Assembly: GCF_900095385.1 (NCBI RefSeq)
Contig: NZ_FMID01000046.1
Span: 47,816-111,815, forward strand
Direction of reading: 5' to 3'
Source of the DNA: Methanoculleus chikugoensis
GTDB lineage: Archaea > Halobacteriota > Methanomicrobia > Methanomicrobiales > Methanoculleaceae
DNA length: 64,000 nucleotides
The position numbers and the translations under genes are program-made. How positions within the stretch are numbered: position 1 is the stretch's first letter; every line of letters starts with the position of its first letter. The notes under the pieces are model-generated. The model ran no database searches. It was not told the DNA's origin and was given only the letters and a program-made list of their open reading frames with translations. This document shows positions 34,616-42,757 of this stretch, in pieces.

Positions 34616-35440
34616 ATGAAGGATTACCTGGTGCTGATCTCCTGCATCTGCTTTCTCGTCTTTCTTATCCCGGGCAGGTTCCGGAAGTACTTCGCACTCG
34701 GCGGGTGGGCAAGCATCGTCGGATATCTCTTCCTCGAGCTCCCCTACTACTTCTCCCTCAATAACTTCATGTACCCGGCGATAGCCGTCCTCTCGGTACC
34801 CTTCCTCTACATCACTGCAAAATACCTGCTCCGCGACGATCCCCGGGTGATGCAGATCTCGATGATAGCCGCCGTGGCATTCCTGATCTACGCTCCCTTC
34901 GGCTACATCCCCGCACTCGGGAACTGGCTGATTGCAGTCGTCACCGACCAGACCTCGGCGGCGCTCGCGGCGGTCGGCTACCCCGTAACCCTCCAGACCT
35001 GGAACCTGATGGAGCGCAACGGGCTCCAGACCGAGATCATCCTTGCCTGCACCGGCATCCAGAGCATCGCGATCATGCTCGGGGTCGCCTGGGGCGTGCA
35101 GTCGACGCTGAAGCAGAAGATCGCCGGCTTTTTCATCGTCTTCCCAACGATCTACATCCTCAATATCGTGCGGAACGTCTTCGTGATCGCGGCCTACACC
35201 GAACAGTGGTTCCCCTACCTCCCCGAGATCGCCGGCAACGGCGAATTCGGGTACGAGAGTTTCTTCTGGGCGCACAACGTCATGGCGGAACTCGGTGCGC
35301 TCATTTTTCTCGTGATCCTCGCGTACGCTCTCTTCATGAACGTGCCCCAGCTCGGCATCCTCGCCGACAGCCTCTACCGTCTCTACCGCGGCGAAGTGGA
35401 GCGGATTGTCCGGCCGAACGCCGGAAAGACCGAACGCTGA
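34616..35440 (+). CDS. artA: Archaeosortase A
   Basis: 274 residues with about eight membrane helices. The exosortase/archaeosortase active-site residues are visible: Cys145 in 'LACTGIQS', Arg186 in 'LNIVRNVF' and His220 in 'FFWAHNVMAE'. The enzyme is a membrane transpeptidase-like protein that processes C-terminal PGF-CTERM signals of surface proteins (S-layer glycoprotein in haloarchaea) and passes them to a lipid anchor. No PGF-CTERM substrate is encoded in this window. The nearest downstream gene, after a repeat-filled gap, is a CDP-alcohol phosphatidyltransferase on the opposite strand. Confidence 0.9.
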   Translation: MKDYLVLISCICFLVFLIPGRFRKYFALGGWASIVGYLFLELPYYFSLNNFMYPAIAVLSVPFLYITAKYLLRDDPRVMQISMIAAVAFLIYAPFGYIPALGNWLIAVVTDQTSAALAAVGYPVTLQTWNLMERNGLQTEIILACTGIQSIAIMLGVAWGVQSTLKQKIAGFFIVFPTIYILNIVRNVFVIAAYTEQWFPYLPEIAGNGEFGYESFFWAHNVMAELGALIFLVILAYALFMNVPQLGILADSLYRLYRGEVERIVRPNAGKTER

Positions 35441-35521
35441 TGCCGGGCGCGAAGTGCCCGGCAGTCGCACTCCAGAGTACCGTTCTTCGCGCGAGTCTTC
35501 AGTACAGAGTGTGTTCAGGGG

Positions 35522-35590
35522 CTCACGCGAAGCCGAGACGGGGAGTTACTCTCGGATAACCGATCTTCGCGTCCTTCGCACCTACCAGTG
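35522..35590. repeat. Family-2 inverted repeat, copy D (degenerate)
   Basis: Left arm CTCACGCGAAG (35522-35532) is intact; the right side has only partial CTTCGCG units ('cttcgcgtccttcgca'). Confidence 0.45.
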
Positions 35591-35619
35591 CTCGAGCTCC
35601 CTCCCCGAGGGGGAGGTCG

Positions 35620-35690
35620 CACTTCGCGGCTTCGCGTGAGTTAACAGGTGCAGACAGCGATACAGTCTCATGCGAAAGCCGCGAAGGCCG
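35620..35690. repeat. Family-2 inverted repeat, copy C
   Basis: CTTCGCGTGAG at 35632-35642, then GTTAACAGGTGCAGACAG, then a slightly degenerate CTCATGCGAAAG (35669-35680). Arm order and spacer match copy B. Confidence 0.6.
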
Positions 35691-35830
35691 AAGGGGGTGG
35701 AGTTTGAGAAGCCTGATAGATTCGAAGGACGACATCACGAAGGGGCACAGTTCGAGCACCGTCAAGATGCGGGCTGCAACGCCCACCCACCACGCTTCAC
35801 CTCAAGGCCCAAAAAAGAGGTGCGAACCGG

Positions 35831-36463
35831 TCAGGAATACCGCCGGTAGAGGTAGAAGACCCGCTGGGCCGCGGAGAGGTTCGTGCAGACCGCGATGAGG
35901 AGCACCGAGACCCAGAGGAGCCCGGTCACGCCGCCGAGCACCAGCACGAGGATCGTCTCGGGCCGCCCGAAGAAACCGACCCCTTCGAGGGGATCCTCGA
36001 TCTTCCCGGCGACCCTCTCGGAGAACCCGATCTCCGCGTAGGTGACCGGCTTGATGAAGGTGTTCAGCAGCGATCCCGCAAGTGCCAGCCCCACAATACC
36101 AAAGTCGACGACCTGCGGAACCTCGATGAGGTGGCTGATGATGGGGATGCCGGAGAACCCTATGCCGAGGATGACCGCCGCGTCGACGTATTTGTCGGCG
36201 ATCCAGTCAAAGACCGCCCCGAACCGGCTCTCCGTGTGATTCTTCCGGGCGACGTTCCCGTCCACCAGGTCGAGGATCGCCGAGATCAACAGGAGCAGGC
36301 TGCCCGCGAGGAAGTGGCGCCCGGCGAAGGCAAGGGCGCACGAAAAGCCGAAGAGCACGGAGAGCATCGAGACCTGGTTCGGCGTAACGCCCAGGCGTAT
36401 AAAAAACGACGCGATTGGCTCCGTATATTTGATGAATTTCGGCCGCAGGGAGGTTATATTCAT
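35831..36463 (-). CDS. CDP-alcohol phosphatidyltransferase (archaetidylinositol-phosphate or archaetidylserine synthase type)
   Basis: 210 residues, about six membrane helices. The signature D-G-x2-A-R...G-x3-D-x3-D is complete in 'LDLVDGNVARKN' and 'FGAVFDWIADKYVD'. It transfers a polar alcohol to CDP-archaeol at the membrane. The N-terminus resembles archaetidylinositol phosphate synthases, but headgroup specificity cannot be read directly. In haloarchaea a related enzyme (PssA) is needed for ArtA-dependent lipid anchoring, so its nearness to artA is suggestive. Confidence 0.85.
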   Translation of the reverse strand: MNITSLRPKFIKYTEPIASFFIRLGVTPNQVSMLSVLFGFSCALAFAGRHFLAGSLLLLISAILDLVDGNVARKNHTESRFGAVFDWIADKYVDAAVILGIGFSGIPIISHLIEVPQVVDFGIVGLALAGSLLNTFIKPVTYAEIGFSERVAGKIEDPLEGVGFFGRPETILVLVLGGVTGLLWVSVLLIAVCTNLSAAQRVFYLYRRYS

Positions 36464-36606
36464 CGCATAATTTATCAGCCCGTATGGAGTTTAACCTTTG
36501 CTCTCTCCTGTCGCGGCGCAACGCTTCACCCGGAATACCGTTTACCGGCTAAAATCATCAGATTCATAAACGCTCCCGCCAGATAGATCACCGGGAACGA
36601 ATTCCA

Positions 36607-37299
36607 ATGCCAGAACACGACAGGCCGCACGTGCTCATGATGTCGGAGATCACCGTCGACGGGAAACTTACCCTGAAGCGCGGGGCTTCGAGCAAGATCC
36701 TCATGAAGTACATGGCCCCCGAAACCGAACTCCTCCTTCACCGGACCCGGGCGGAATGCGACGCTATCATGGTAGGGGCGAACACCATCAGGATCGACAA
36801 CTCCTTCCTGACGGTCAGGCTGGTCGAGGGGAAAAGCCCGCTCCGTGTCATTCCGAGCAGCCGGGCGGATATCCCGCCGGACGCAAACATCCTCGGATCC
36901 GACGCGAGAACCGTCATCGCCGTCAGCGAGGCCGCGCCGACGGAGAATGTCGCCCGGATCCGGGAACGCGGCGTCGACGTCGTCGTCGCGGGCGAGAACG
37001 AGGTCGACCTGCCGGGACTGATGACTATCCTGAAGAATAACTACGGCGTCGACCGGATGATGATCGAGGGGGGCCCGACGCTGAACTGGTCGATGCTGAA
37101 CCACCGCCTCGTCGACGAGATACGCCTGATCCACCTGCCGTTCATCGTCGGCGGCGCAGACACCCCGTCGCTCGTCGGCGGCATGCATATCGAGACCGAG
37201 GGCGAGATGTTCCGGCTCTCCCTGAAACGCCACTTCATGTGCGGGAGCAACCTGGTTACCGAGTGGGACGTGATCTACCATCCCGTCCCTCGCAAATAA
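36607..37299 (+). CDS. arfC: 2,5-diamino-6-ribosylamino-pyrimidinone 5'-phosphate reductase (ArfC)
   Basis: 230 residues of the RibD C-terminal/dihydrofolate-reductase-like fold: 'VLMMSEITVDGKLTLKRG', 'ECDAIMVGANTIRIDNSFLT' (separate motifs), 'VDRMMIEGGPTLNWSML' and 'VDEIRLIHLPFIVGG'. In archaea this NAD(P)H-dependent reductase acts in the pathway to riboflavin and the F420 deazaflavin. No deaminase domain, as expected for archaea. Promoter region is the 140 bp divergent spacer with the CDP-alcohol transferase. Confidence 0.9.
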   Translation: MPEHDRPHVLMMSEITVDGKLTLKRGASSKILMKYMAPETELLLHRTRAECDAIMVGANTIRIDNSFLTVRLVEGKSPLRVIPSSRADIPPDANILGSDARTVIAVSEAAPTENVARIRERGVDVVVAGENEVDLPGLMTILKNNYGVDRMMIEGGPTLNWSMLNHRLVDEIRLIHLPFIVGGADTPSLVGGMHIETEGEMFRLSLKRHFMCGSNLVTEWDVIYHPVPRK

Positions 37300-37320
37300 T
37301 CCTTTTTTGACGCCGAACGC

Positions 37321-38592
37321 CTAGATCATCACGTACGGGTCGGCCTTCATGTACTCCCGGCAGACCGTCGTCGCGTAGTGGCCGGGAGGGAGCGTGAATT
37401 TGAGCCGGACGTCCGTACAGGATACGTCAGCCTCCACGTCGGCGCAGAGGCCGATCGGTCTCAGAGTACCGGAAAACGCGGTCTTCACGAACCGGGAGGC
37501 GCGCTCGAAGTCCCCGGCATCGATGCCCGACTCGGCCATCAGGTCCTGCATGATCTCGTCCATCGGCCCGTGCGACGCCACCGGTTCGGCTCCCGGGATG
37601 AAGAGGGCGATCCGGCACCGGCCGCGGCGGGCCTGCACCAGGGCCGCCTGCCGGTTCCGCGCGGAGACGATATCCTCGCGGCCGCCTGAAAAGAGGAGCC
37701 GGTCGCCGACTTCAGGCTCGGTGAGCGAGAAGCCGGCGTCGATCCGGGAGGAGAGCGCGCGGTTAAAGAGGTAGGACTGGTATGCGCTCACGAGGAGCGA
37801 GAGGAGCTTCGGGGGGAGCGCCCGGAGCGCGCCGGCGTAGTCGCCGGGGTTCGCGACGAGGTGGTTCGCCATCGCCCGCTCGTAGGTCATCCGTATGGGA
37901 AGCTCGGCGAGCGCCGCCCGCGCATCGCGGGTCTCGGCGAAATGCGTCCGGGCGCGCTGTGCCTCCTCCGACTCCCGGGGATAGGCCCGGCCGATGTAGG
38001 TGGTCACGGCGCCTTCGTAGTCGCCCTTGAGGATCCTCTCGCCGACGAGGTGCGTGACCGGCCGGACGACGCCGAACCGCTGCAGCCCGTAGTAGTTCGG
38101 TATCCCGGCGGACGCCACCTCCGTCGCCGCCTGCACCCGTTCCGCGAGGCCCTCTTCGATGCAGTCGCGGATGACGATATCGAACCGGTTGCCCGCGAGG
38201 CTGCCGAGGGCGAGCGCGTGCTGCGACCGCCCGACGACCTCAAGCGAGATGTCCGCAAGATGCACCTGCTCCACCGCTTCGGGCGGGACGTCGTAGACCG
38301 ATATAAACTGGGTGGTCACCGCGTTCTTGTCCTTCGTCCCCGCCCAGGCGATCCGCCGGTGGCTGATGCCGAGCCTCTTCGCGATCTCCTTGACCGCCCG
38401 CTGGAGCTCCCAGTTCGTCTTGGTGAGCCGGCAGATGAGGTAGGGGCCGTCCGGGTCGGCGATCGGGAGCGGGAGTTCATCGACGACGAAGTCGGCGGGG
38501 CTTGTACGAAGCCGCCCGCCGATGCCGGGGGCATCGGACGCGTAGTAGCGCATCCCGAGGTCCTGTTCCAGGGGATAGGGGGAGGGCATCAT
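37321..38592 (-). CDS. truD: tRNA pseudouridine(13) synthase TruD
   Basis: 423 residues. 'FVVDELPLPIADPDGPYLIC', 'AWAGTKDKNAVTTQFISV' (catalytic Asp in GTKDK) and 'IPNYYGLQRFG' are the TruD family signatures, and the TRUD insertion domain follows. It isomerises U13 of tRNAs. Its first ATG overlaps the pth2 stop (ATGA), so pth2-truD form an operon; converges with arfC. Confidence 0.94.
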   Translation of the reverse strand: MMPSPYPLEQDLGMRYYASDAPGIGGRLRTSPADFVVDELPLPIADPDGPYLICRLTKTNWELQRAVKEIAKRLGISHRRIAWAGTKDKNAVTTQFISVYDVPPEAVEQVHLADISLEVVGRSQHALALGSLAGNRFDIVIRDCIEEGLAERVQAATEVASAGIPNYYGLQRFGVVRPVTHLVGERILKGDYEGAVTTYIGRAYPRESEEAQRARTHFAETRDARAALAELPIRMTYERAMANHLVANPGDYAGALRALPPKLLSLLVSAYQSYLFNRALSSRIDAGFSLTEPEVGDRLLFSGGREDIVSARNRQAALVQARRGRCRIALFIPGAEPVASHGPMDEIMQDLMAESGIDAGDFERASRFVKTAFSGTLRPIGLCADVEADVSCTDVRLKFTLPPGHYATTVCREYMKADPYVMI

Positions 38593-38951
38593 AGCAGGGA
38601 GAGGTCTCCGGTGATCCGGTCGAGGTCTTCGGAGCGGGCGGGGCCGAGGCCGAGCGCCGTCACGGTTCCCGGCGGGATCTCGGTCATCCCGGCGTCCTGG
38701 ATGATCGACGCGGGGATGCCCGCCCGCTCCGCGATCGTCTTGAGTTCAAAGAGCTGCCGTTCGTTTGACGCCTTCAGCACCACCTTCTTCTGCCCCTCGT
38801 CGAGCCAGGCCTTCTTTGCCATCTTATCGGCCTTCTCGTAGGCCCCGATGGCGGCATGGGCGATCTGCGCACACTTCTTGCCGCAACTCATCTTGATGTC
38901 GGCGCGCACGACCAGACACTGTTTCCATTTAAACTCCCGCATATCCGACAT
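38589..38951 (-). CDS. pth2: Peptidyl-tRNA hydrolase, archaeal type
   Basis: 120 residues, full-length Pth2: 'QCLVVRADIKMSCGKKCAQI', 'AHAAIGAYEKA', 'WLDEGQKKVVLKASNERQL' and 'IPASIIQDAGMTEIPPGT', ending in 'TALGLGPARSEDLDRITG'. It recycles peptidyl-tRNA released by the ribosome. First gene of the pth2-truD operon. Confidence 0.95.
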   Translation of the reverse strand: MSDMREFKWKQCLVVRADIKMSCGKKCAQIAHAAIGAYEKADKMAKKAWLDEGQKKVVLKASNERQLFELKTIAERAGIPASIIQDAGMTEIPPGTVTALGLGPARSEDLDRITGDLSLL

Positions 38952-39184
38952 TTCGTACTACCTGGGGCATGATCCATCAAATACGCAGCTGTGGGGGCGG
39001 GGGGGCGGGACTAATATCTGTATCGCCTGTCTGCACACGGGGAGGGGCACGTGGTAGGGGTTGGAGAGAGGACTTCAGGAGAACCGGGCGTCAACCAGGA
39101 TTTAAACCTAAATCACGTTCGTTTTCGATGGCAGGTACTGGAAAGATGGACATAGAAAAAACCCGTAAACTGGACCGTGGTGGA

Positions 39185-39331
39185 TATCGCAAATGGGGGA
39201 GGGGTTGCAGGGGAGGGGGCGAGCCCCCCTCCCCTGTCTCCGACCCTCAAAGTTCCGCACTTGTCACCCCACCCCGCCCGCGCTTCGCGCTCCTCCCCCG
39301 CCCACGAGGGGCGGGGGCAGTCATGACGATA
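39185..39331. repeat. Family-1 dispersed element, copy 2
   Basis: Left end TATCGCAA, right end TGACGATA (one mismatch to the usual end). Internal G-rich arm, C-rich arm ending CTGTCTC, and the CGCGCTTCGCGCTCCTCCC block also seen in copy 7. Confidence 0.7.
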
Positions 39332-39409
39332 GCCCGTGGGAAGCCGTGCCCCGGGAGCGCGCCGGGACCGGGTTCTTCCCCGAGTTTTCCATGCAGTGGA
39401 CCGTGAGGA

Positions 39410-39545
39410 TATCGCAACTGGGGGAGGGGCTGACGGGGAGGGGGCGCAGTCCCCCCCCCTGTCTCCTCAGAAGATTATGCCTGTAATCCTCACCTCGTCC
39501 GCCCTCCGCCCTCCTCCCCCTCTCTGCAGGAGTTGGGGCAGTCCT
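39410..39545. repeat. Family-1 dispersed element, copy 3
   Basis: Left end TATCGCAA preceded by CATGCAGTGGACCGTGAGGA. Internal arms and CTGTCTC are present; the right terminal TGGCGATA is missing, so this copy is truncated or diverged near 39545. Confidence 0.6.
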
Positions 39546-39675
39546 CTAAACTCCCACCCCCCCGGCCCATCATCGAAGGCTCGTCGCCCCCCATCATCCA
39601 GCCCCTTTTATACCGCCGAACGTCCACTCTACTCAGGAACCGGGCTGCCACCGGCGGCCGGGAACCAACTCGTGC

Positions 39676-39691
39676 GAGGCATGATACTCTG
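39676..39691 (+). promoter_or_regulatory. Shine-Dalgarno and CTG start candidate of geranylgeranyl reductase
   Basis: GAGG at 39676-39679 is followed 9 nt later by an in-frame CTG (39689). Translation from there gives '[18 protein letters not shown]', exactly the normal N-terminus of the family. Confidence 0.55.
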
Positions 39692-40840
39692 GTCTGGGAT
39701 GTAGTCGTTGTGGGCGCAGGGCCTGCCGGGAGTGCGGCGGCGCGGGCGTGTGCGGAGGAGGGGCTTTCGACGCTCTGTATCGAGGAGCACGGGACGATCG
39801 GCTACCCGGTGCAGTGCGCGGGACTGCTCTCGGTCTCCGCTCTTGCCGAGTGCGGCGTCTCGAACCGCTCGGTCTTGAACGAGGTGAGCGGCGCTCGCAT
39901 GGTCTCGGGTCTCGGGGGGGAACTCCTCTTCGATGCGGGGGTCACGAAGGCCCATGTCGTCGACCGGTGTCTCCTCGACCGGGAGATGGCAGAAAAGGCG
40001 GCGAACGCCGGGGCGGAGTTCCGCCTGAAGACCAGTGCGTCGGGCATCAGCGGCACCTCACTCCTGACCCGGGGCCTCCGCGGGCGGGAAGAGATCCCCT
40101 TCCGCCTCCTGATCGCCGCCGACGGGCCCCGGAGCACCGTCGCCCGCATGCTGGGCCTGCAGCGCCCTGCGCTCTACCTCGCCGGGGTGCAGGCGGAGGT
40201 TCCGTACGAGATGAATCCGCGCTACGTGGAACTCCACCCCAACGCCGCCCCCGACTTCTTCGGGTGGGTGATCCCGGTCTCGGGGACCCGCGCCCGGGTC
40301 GGCCTCTGCGCCCGGGAGCACGCAAAAGACCACTTCGACCGGTTCATCGCCCGCTACGGGCAAAACTCGCTCCACCTCGCGACCGGGGTCATCCCGCTCG
40401 GGGTCATGCCGCAGACCTACGGCCGCCGGGCGCTCATCGTCGGCGACGCGGCGGGGTTCGCGAAGCCGACATCAGGCGGCGGGATCTACACCGGCGTCCG
40501 GTCGGCGAAGCACGCGGCCGCCGTCGCCGCGGCGTGCTGTGTGCGCGGGGAGTTCGACGACGAGAGCCTCCGGGATTATGAACGGCGCTGGAAGGAGGAT
40601 TTCGGAAAAGAACTCGATATCGGGATGAAGGCGCTCCGGATGCGGCAGAAGATGACGCCGGAGGAGATCGATCGCCTCTGCCGGGCCCTCGACGATCCCG
40701 ATCTCATCGCGACGATCGTGGAGCACGGCGACATGGACCGGCCGGGCACCCTGCTCCGCAAACTTGCCCTGAAACCTGCATTGGCAAGGGCGATGGGCAT
40801 ACTTTTTGCATCGGGAGTACGTCGGATTCTTACTGGCTGA
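39689..40840 (+). CDS. Geranylgeranyl reductase family flavoprotein
   Basis: 383 residues from CTG 39689. The Rossmann motif [11 protein letters not shown] starts at residue 9, as normal; '[17 protein letters not shown]' and '[20 protein letters not shown]' are characteristic of digeranylgeranylglycerophospholipid/geranylgeranyl reductases, which saturate archaeal isoprenoid lipid chains using FAD. The TTG at 39533 that would lengthen the frame lies within repeat sequence. No ATG, GTG or TTG falls between the repeat and the flavin-binding motif except a GTG inside the first beta strand. Followed by the nickel/cobalt operon after 64 bp. Confidence 0.85.
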   Translation: MVWDVVVVGAGPAGSAAARACAEEGLSTLCIEEHGTIGYPVQCAGLLSVSALAECGVSNRSVLNEVSGARMVSGLGGELLFDAGVTKAHVVDRCLLDREMAEKAANAGAEFRLKTSASGISGTSLLTRGLRGREEIPFRLLIAADGPRSTVARMLGLQRPALYLAGVQAEVPYEMNPRYVELHPNAAPDFFGWVIPVSGTRARVGLCAREHAKDHFDRFIARYGQNSLHLATGVIPLGVMPQTYGRRALIVGDAAGFAKPTSGGGIYTGVRSAKHAAAVAAACCVRGEFDDESLRDYERRWKEDFGKELDIGMKALRMRQKMTPEEIDRLCRALDDPDLIATIVEHGDMDRPGTLLRKLALKPALARAMGILFASGVRRILTG

Positions 40841-40863
40841 GATATTCGATGCGCTTAGTAATA

Positions 40864-40872
40864 CATTTATAC
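40864..40872 (+). promoter_or_regulatory. TATA-like box of the metal-transport operon
   Basis: 'atttatacc' lies about 35-40 bp before GTG 40905, leaving a short leader with the AAGGTG ribosome-binding site. Confidence 0.45.
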
Positions 40873-40904
40873 CAAGATGTAATATCACACCACAAGGTGT
40901 TGTT

Positions 40905-41543
40905 GTGCATATACCTGACGCGTTTATACCGATGGGGCAGGCCCTGGTCTACTGGGTCATCGCCCTCATCTTCATCGCTCTCGCCCTCCGGTGGGCGCGG
41001 CGTTCGATGGGAGAGGAGAAGATACCCCTGGTCGCCGTCCTCGCCGCCGGCATCTTCGCCATCCAGGCGTTGAACATCCCCATCCCCTGGGGGACGAGCG
41101 GCCACATGGTCGGTGCGGCGCTCGCGGCGATCGTCCTCGGATCGCCGTATGCAGGGGTCTTCGTCCTGACGCTGGTGCTCCTCGTGCAGGGCGTCATCTT
41201 CGGCGACGGCGGCATTACCGTCATGGGCGCAAACATCGTCAACATGGGCGTCGTCGGGGGATTCATCGGCTACTACGGCTATACCGCCATCAAACGCGTG
41301 ATCGGAAACGCGTATGCAGCCGCATTCATCGCCGGGTGGGCGTCGCTCTTCATCTCCGCAATCCTCTGTGCGGTCGAACTCGCCGTCGCCGGCACGTTCC
41401 CGCTCGCTCTCGGCCTCACCATGATGGGCACGTACCACGCCGTCATCGGCCTCATCGAGGGGGGCATCACCGCGGTCGCCCTCTACCTGATAGCCTCGGC
41501 ACGGCCGGATATCCTCGAACACCCAGCGGGGGTGAGCGCGTAA
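40905..41543 (+). CDS. cbiM: Nickel/cobalt ECF transporter substrate-binding membrane protein (CbiM/NikM)
   Basis: 212 residues from GTG 40905: the N-terminal Met-His-Ile-Pro-Asp pattern (here V/M-HIPDAF) is essential because the His2 side chain and amino terminus bind the metal ion. This fixes the start and rules out the longer frame. About six membrane helices follow, with '[18 protein letters not shown]' and '[20 protein letters not shown]', both typical. TAATG overlap with the next gene. Confidence 0.92.
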   Translation: MHIPDAFIPMGQALVYWVIALIFIALALRWARRSMGEEKIPLVAVLAAGIFAIQALNIPIPWGTSGHMVGAALAAIVLGSPYAGVFVLTLVLLVQGVIFGDGGITVMGANIVNMGVVGGFIGYYGYTAIKRVIGNAYAAAFIAGWASLFISAILCAVELAVAGTFPLALGLTMMGTYHAVIGLIEGGITAVALYLIASARPDILEHPAGVSA

Positions 41544-41893
41544 TGGAGACGAAACAGTTCGTCGTCATCGGTATCGCGATCGCCCTCGCGATCGCCGTTG
41601 CCGCGCCCTTCCTTGCATCCGGGAACCCCGACGGGCTTGAGAGCGCCTTCTTCAGCATCTACGAAGCAAAGCCGTTCATGGGGAGCGAGCTCGACGAAGA
41701 CGCCGCCGGCGCTGCGGAGGAACAGGCAGTCGCCGCGACCGGCAACGACTTCTCGTACGAGGCGCTCATGCCGGACTACAGCATCCCCGGCATGGATAAG
41801 GCCGGAGAGGTTCTTGCGGTCGTTATCGGCACGCTGCTCATGCTGGCACTGGTCTTCGCCGTCGCGAGGGTCTCCGCACGGCCCGATAACTAG
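41543..41893 (+). CDS. cbiN: PDGLE-domain component of the Ni/Co transporter (CbiN/NikN)
   Basis: 116 residues: [10 protein letters not shown] starts a first membrane helix, then 'ASGNPDGLESAFF' gives the PDGLE motif, a polar loop of about 50 residues, and a second helix near the C-terminus ('VIGTLLMLALVFAV'). This is the accessory two-helix subunit that acts with CbiM/NikM; PDGLE proteins are most often found in nickel systems. Starts in the cbiM stop (TAATG). Confidence 0.88.
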   Translation: METKQFVVIGIAIALAIAVAAPFLASGNPDGLESAFFSIYEAKPFMGSELDEDAAGAAEEQAVAATGNDFSYEALMPDYSIPGMDKAGEVLAVVIGTLLMLALVFAVARVSARPDN

Positions 41894-41923
41894 ATACCTG
41901 AAAAACTCTCACTTTTTGCCATT

Positions 41924-42757
41924 ATGCACCTGCTCGAGACCCGCGGTCTCACCCATATCTACCGCGGCGACGTCCGCGCCCTCGAGAGCGTGGACTTCGT
42001 TGCCGAAAGAAAGTCCCGCATCGCCGTCATCGGGCCGAACGGTGCCGGGAAAAGCACCCTCTTCAAGCATTTCAACGGCATCCTCAAACCTACCTCCGGC
42101 GAGGTGCTGATCAGGGGCGAGCCGATCACGAACGCAAACGTCCGCGAGGTGCGTAAGTTCGTCGGGATCGTCTTCCAGAACCCCGACGACCAGATCTTCT
42201 CCCCCACCGTGGAGCAGGATGTTGCGTTCGGCCCGACGAACCTCGGCCTCGACGAGACGACGGTCGCCCACCGTGTCGAGGAGGCCCTGCACCTCCTCGG
42301 GATCGAGGACCTGCGCGAGCGCGTGCCGCACCACCTCTCGGGCGGCGAGAAGAAACGGGTCGCCATCGCCGGCATCCTCGCGATGGAGCCGCAGGTGCTG
42401 GTGCTCGACGAGCCGACCGCGGGGCTCGATCCCCAGGGCGTCGCCGACCTCGTGGCGTTCGTCAACCGGCTGCCCGAGGAGTACGGCATGACAGTGATCT
42501 TCTCGACCCACCACCTCGACCTCGTGGCAGAGATGGCAGACTATGTCTACGTGATGGATAAGGGAAAGGTCGTGGGCTCCGGGACGGTCGAGGAGGTCTT
42601 CGCCCGGCCGGAACTGCTCGCCCGGACAAGGCTCGACGTGCCGCCCATACCGAAACTGATCCGGTCGCTCCAGGAGAACGGCGTCGCCATCGATATGGCC
42701 TACACCTACGAAGACGCGAAGAAGGCGTTCCTTGAAGCCTACGCGGGACGAAGATGA
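41924..42757 (+). CDS. cbiO: Nickel/cobalt ECF transporter ATPase
   Basis: 277 residues. Walker A 'GPNGAGKST' (about 37), Q-loop 'VFQNPDDQIFSPTV', which is characteristic of ECF ATPases, signature 'LSGGEKKR', Walker B 'VLVLDEPTAGLDP' and H-loop 'FSTHHLD' are all intact. Energises metal uptake with CbiQ. Overlaps the cbiQ start by ATGA. Confidence 0.93.
   Translation: MHLLETRGLTHIYRGDVRALESVDFVAERKSRIAVIGPNGAGKSTLFKHFNGILKPTSGEVLIRGEPITNANVREVRKFVGIVFQNPDDQIFSPTVEQDVAFGPTNLGLDETTVAHRVEEALHLLGIEDLRERVPHHLSGGEKKRVAIAGILAMEPQVLVLDEPTAGLDPQGVADLVAFVNRLPEEYGMTVIFSTHHLDLVAEMADYVYVMDKGKVVGSGTVEEVFARPELLARTRLDVPPIPKLIRSLQENGVAIDMAYTYEDAKKAFLEAYAGRR

Larger units (their letters stand above)
35441..35830. 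other. Gene-free stretch with two family-2 repeat copies
   Basis: Contains family-2 copies at about 35522-35590 and 35620-35690 and a degenerate GCACC-type hairpin near 35757-35771. No gene supported. Confidence 0.55.
38952..39688. other. Gene-free stretch of dispersed repeats
   Basis: About 735 bp. Holds two family-1 elements in tandem (39185-39331 and about 39410-39545) with the linking sequence AAGCCGTGCC...ATGCAGTGGACCGTG between them. Outside them the sequence is low-complexity C/G-rich. The 5' extension of the downstream reading frame runs through this repeat and is not credible as coding. Confidence 0.6.

Noticed and set aside
39533..39688. TTG start of geranylgeranyl reductase within a family-1 repeat
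   Set aside because: The extension is Pro/Ser/Arg-rich repeat-derived sequence; family members start just before the FAD-binding motif.
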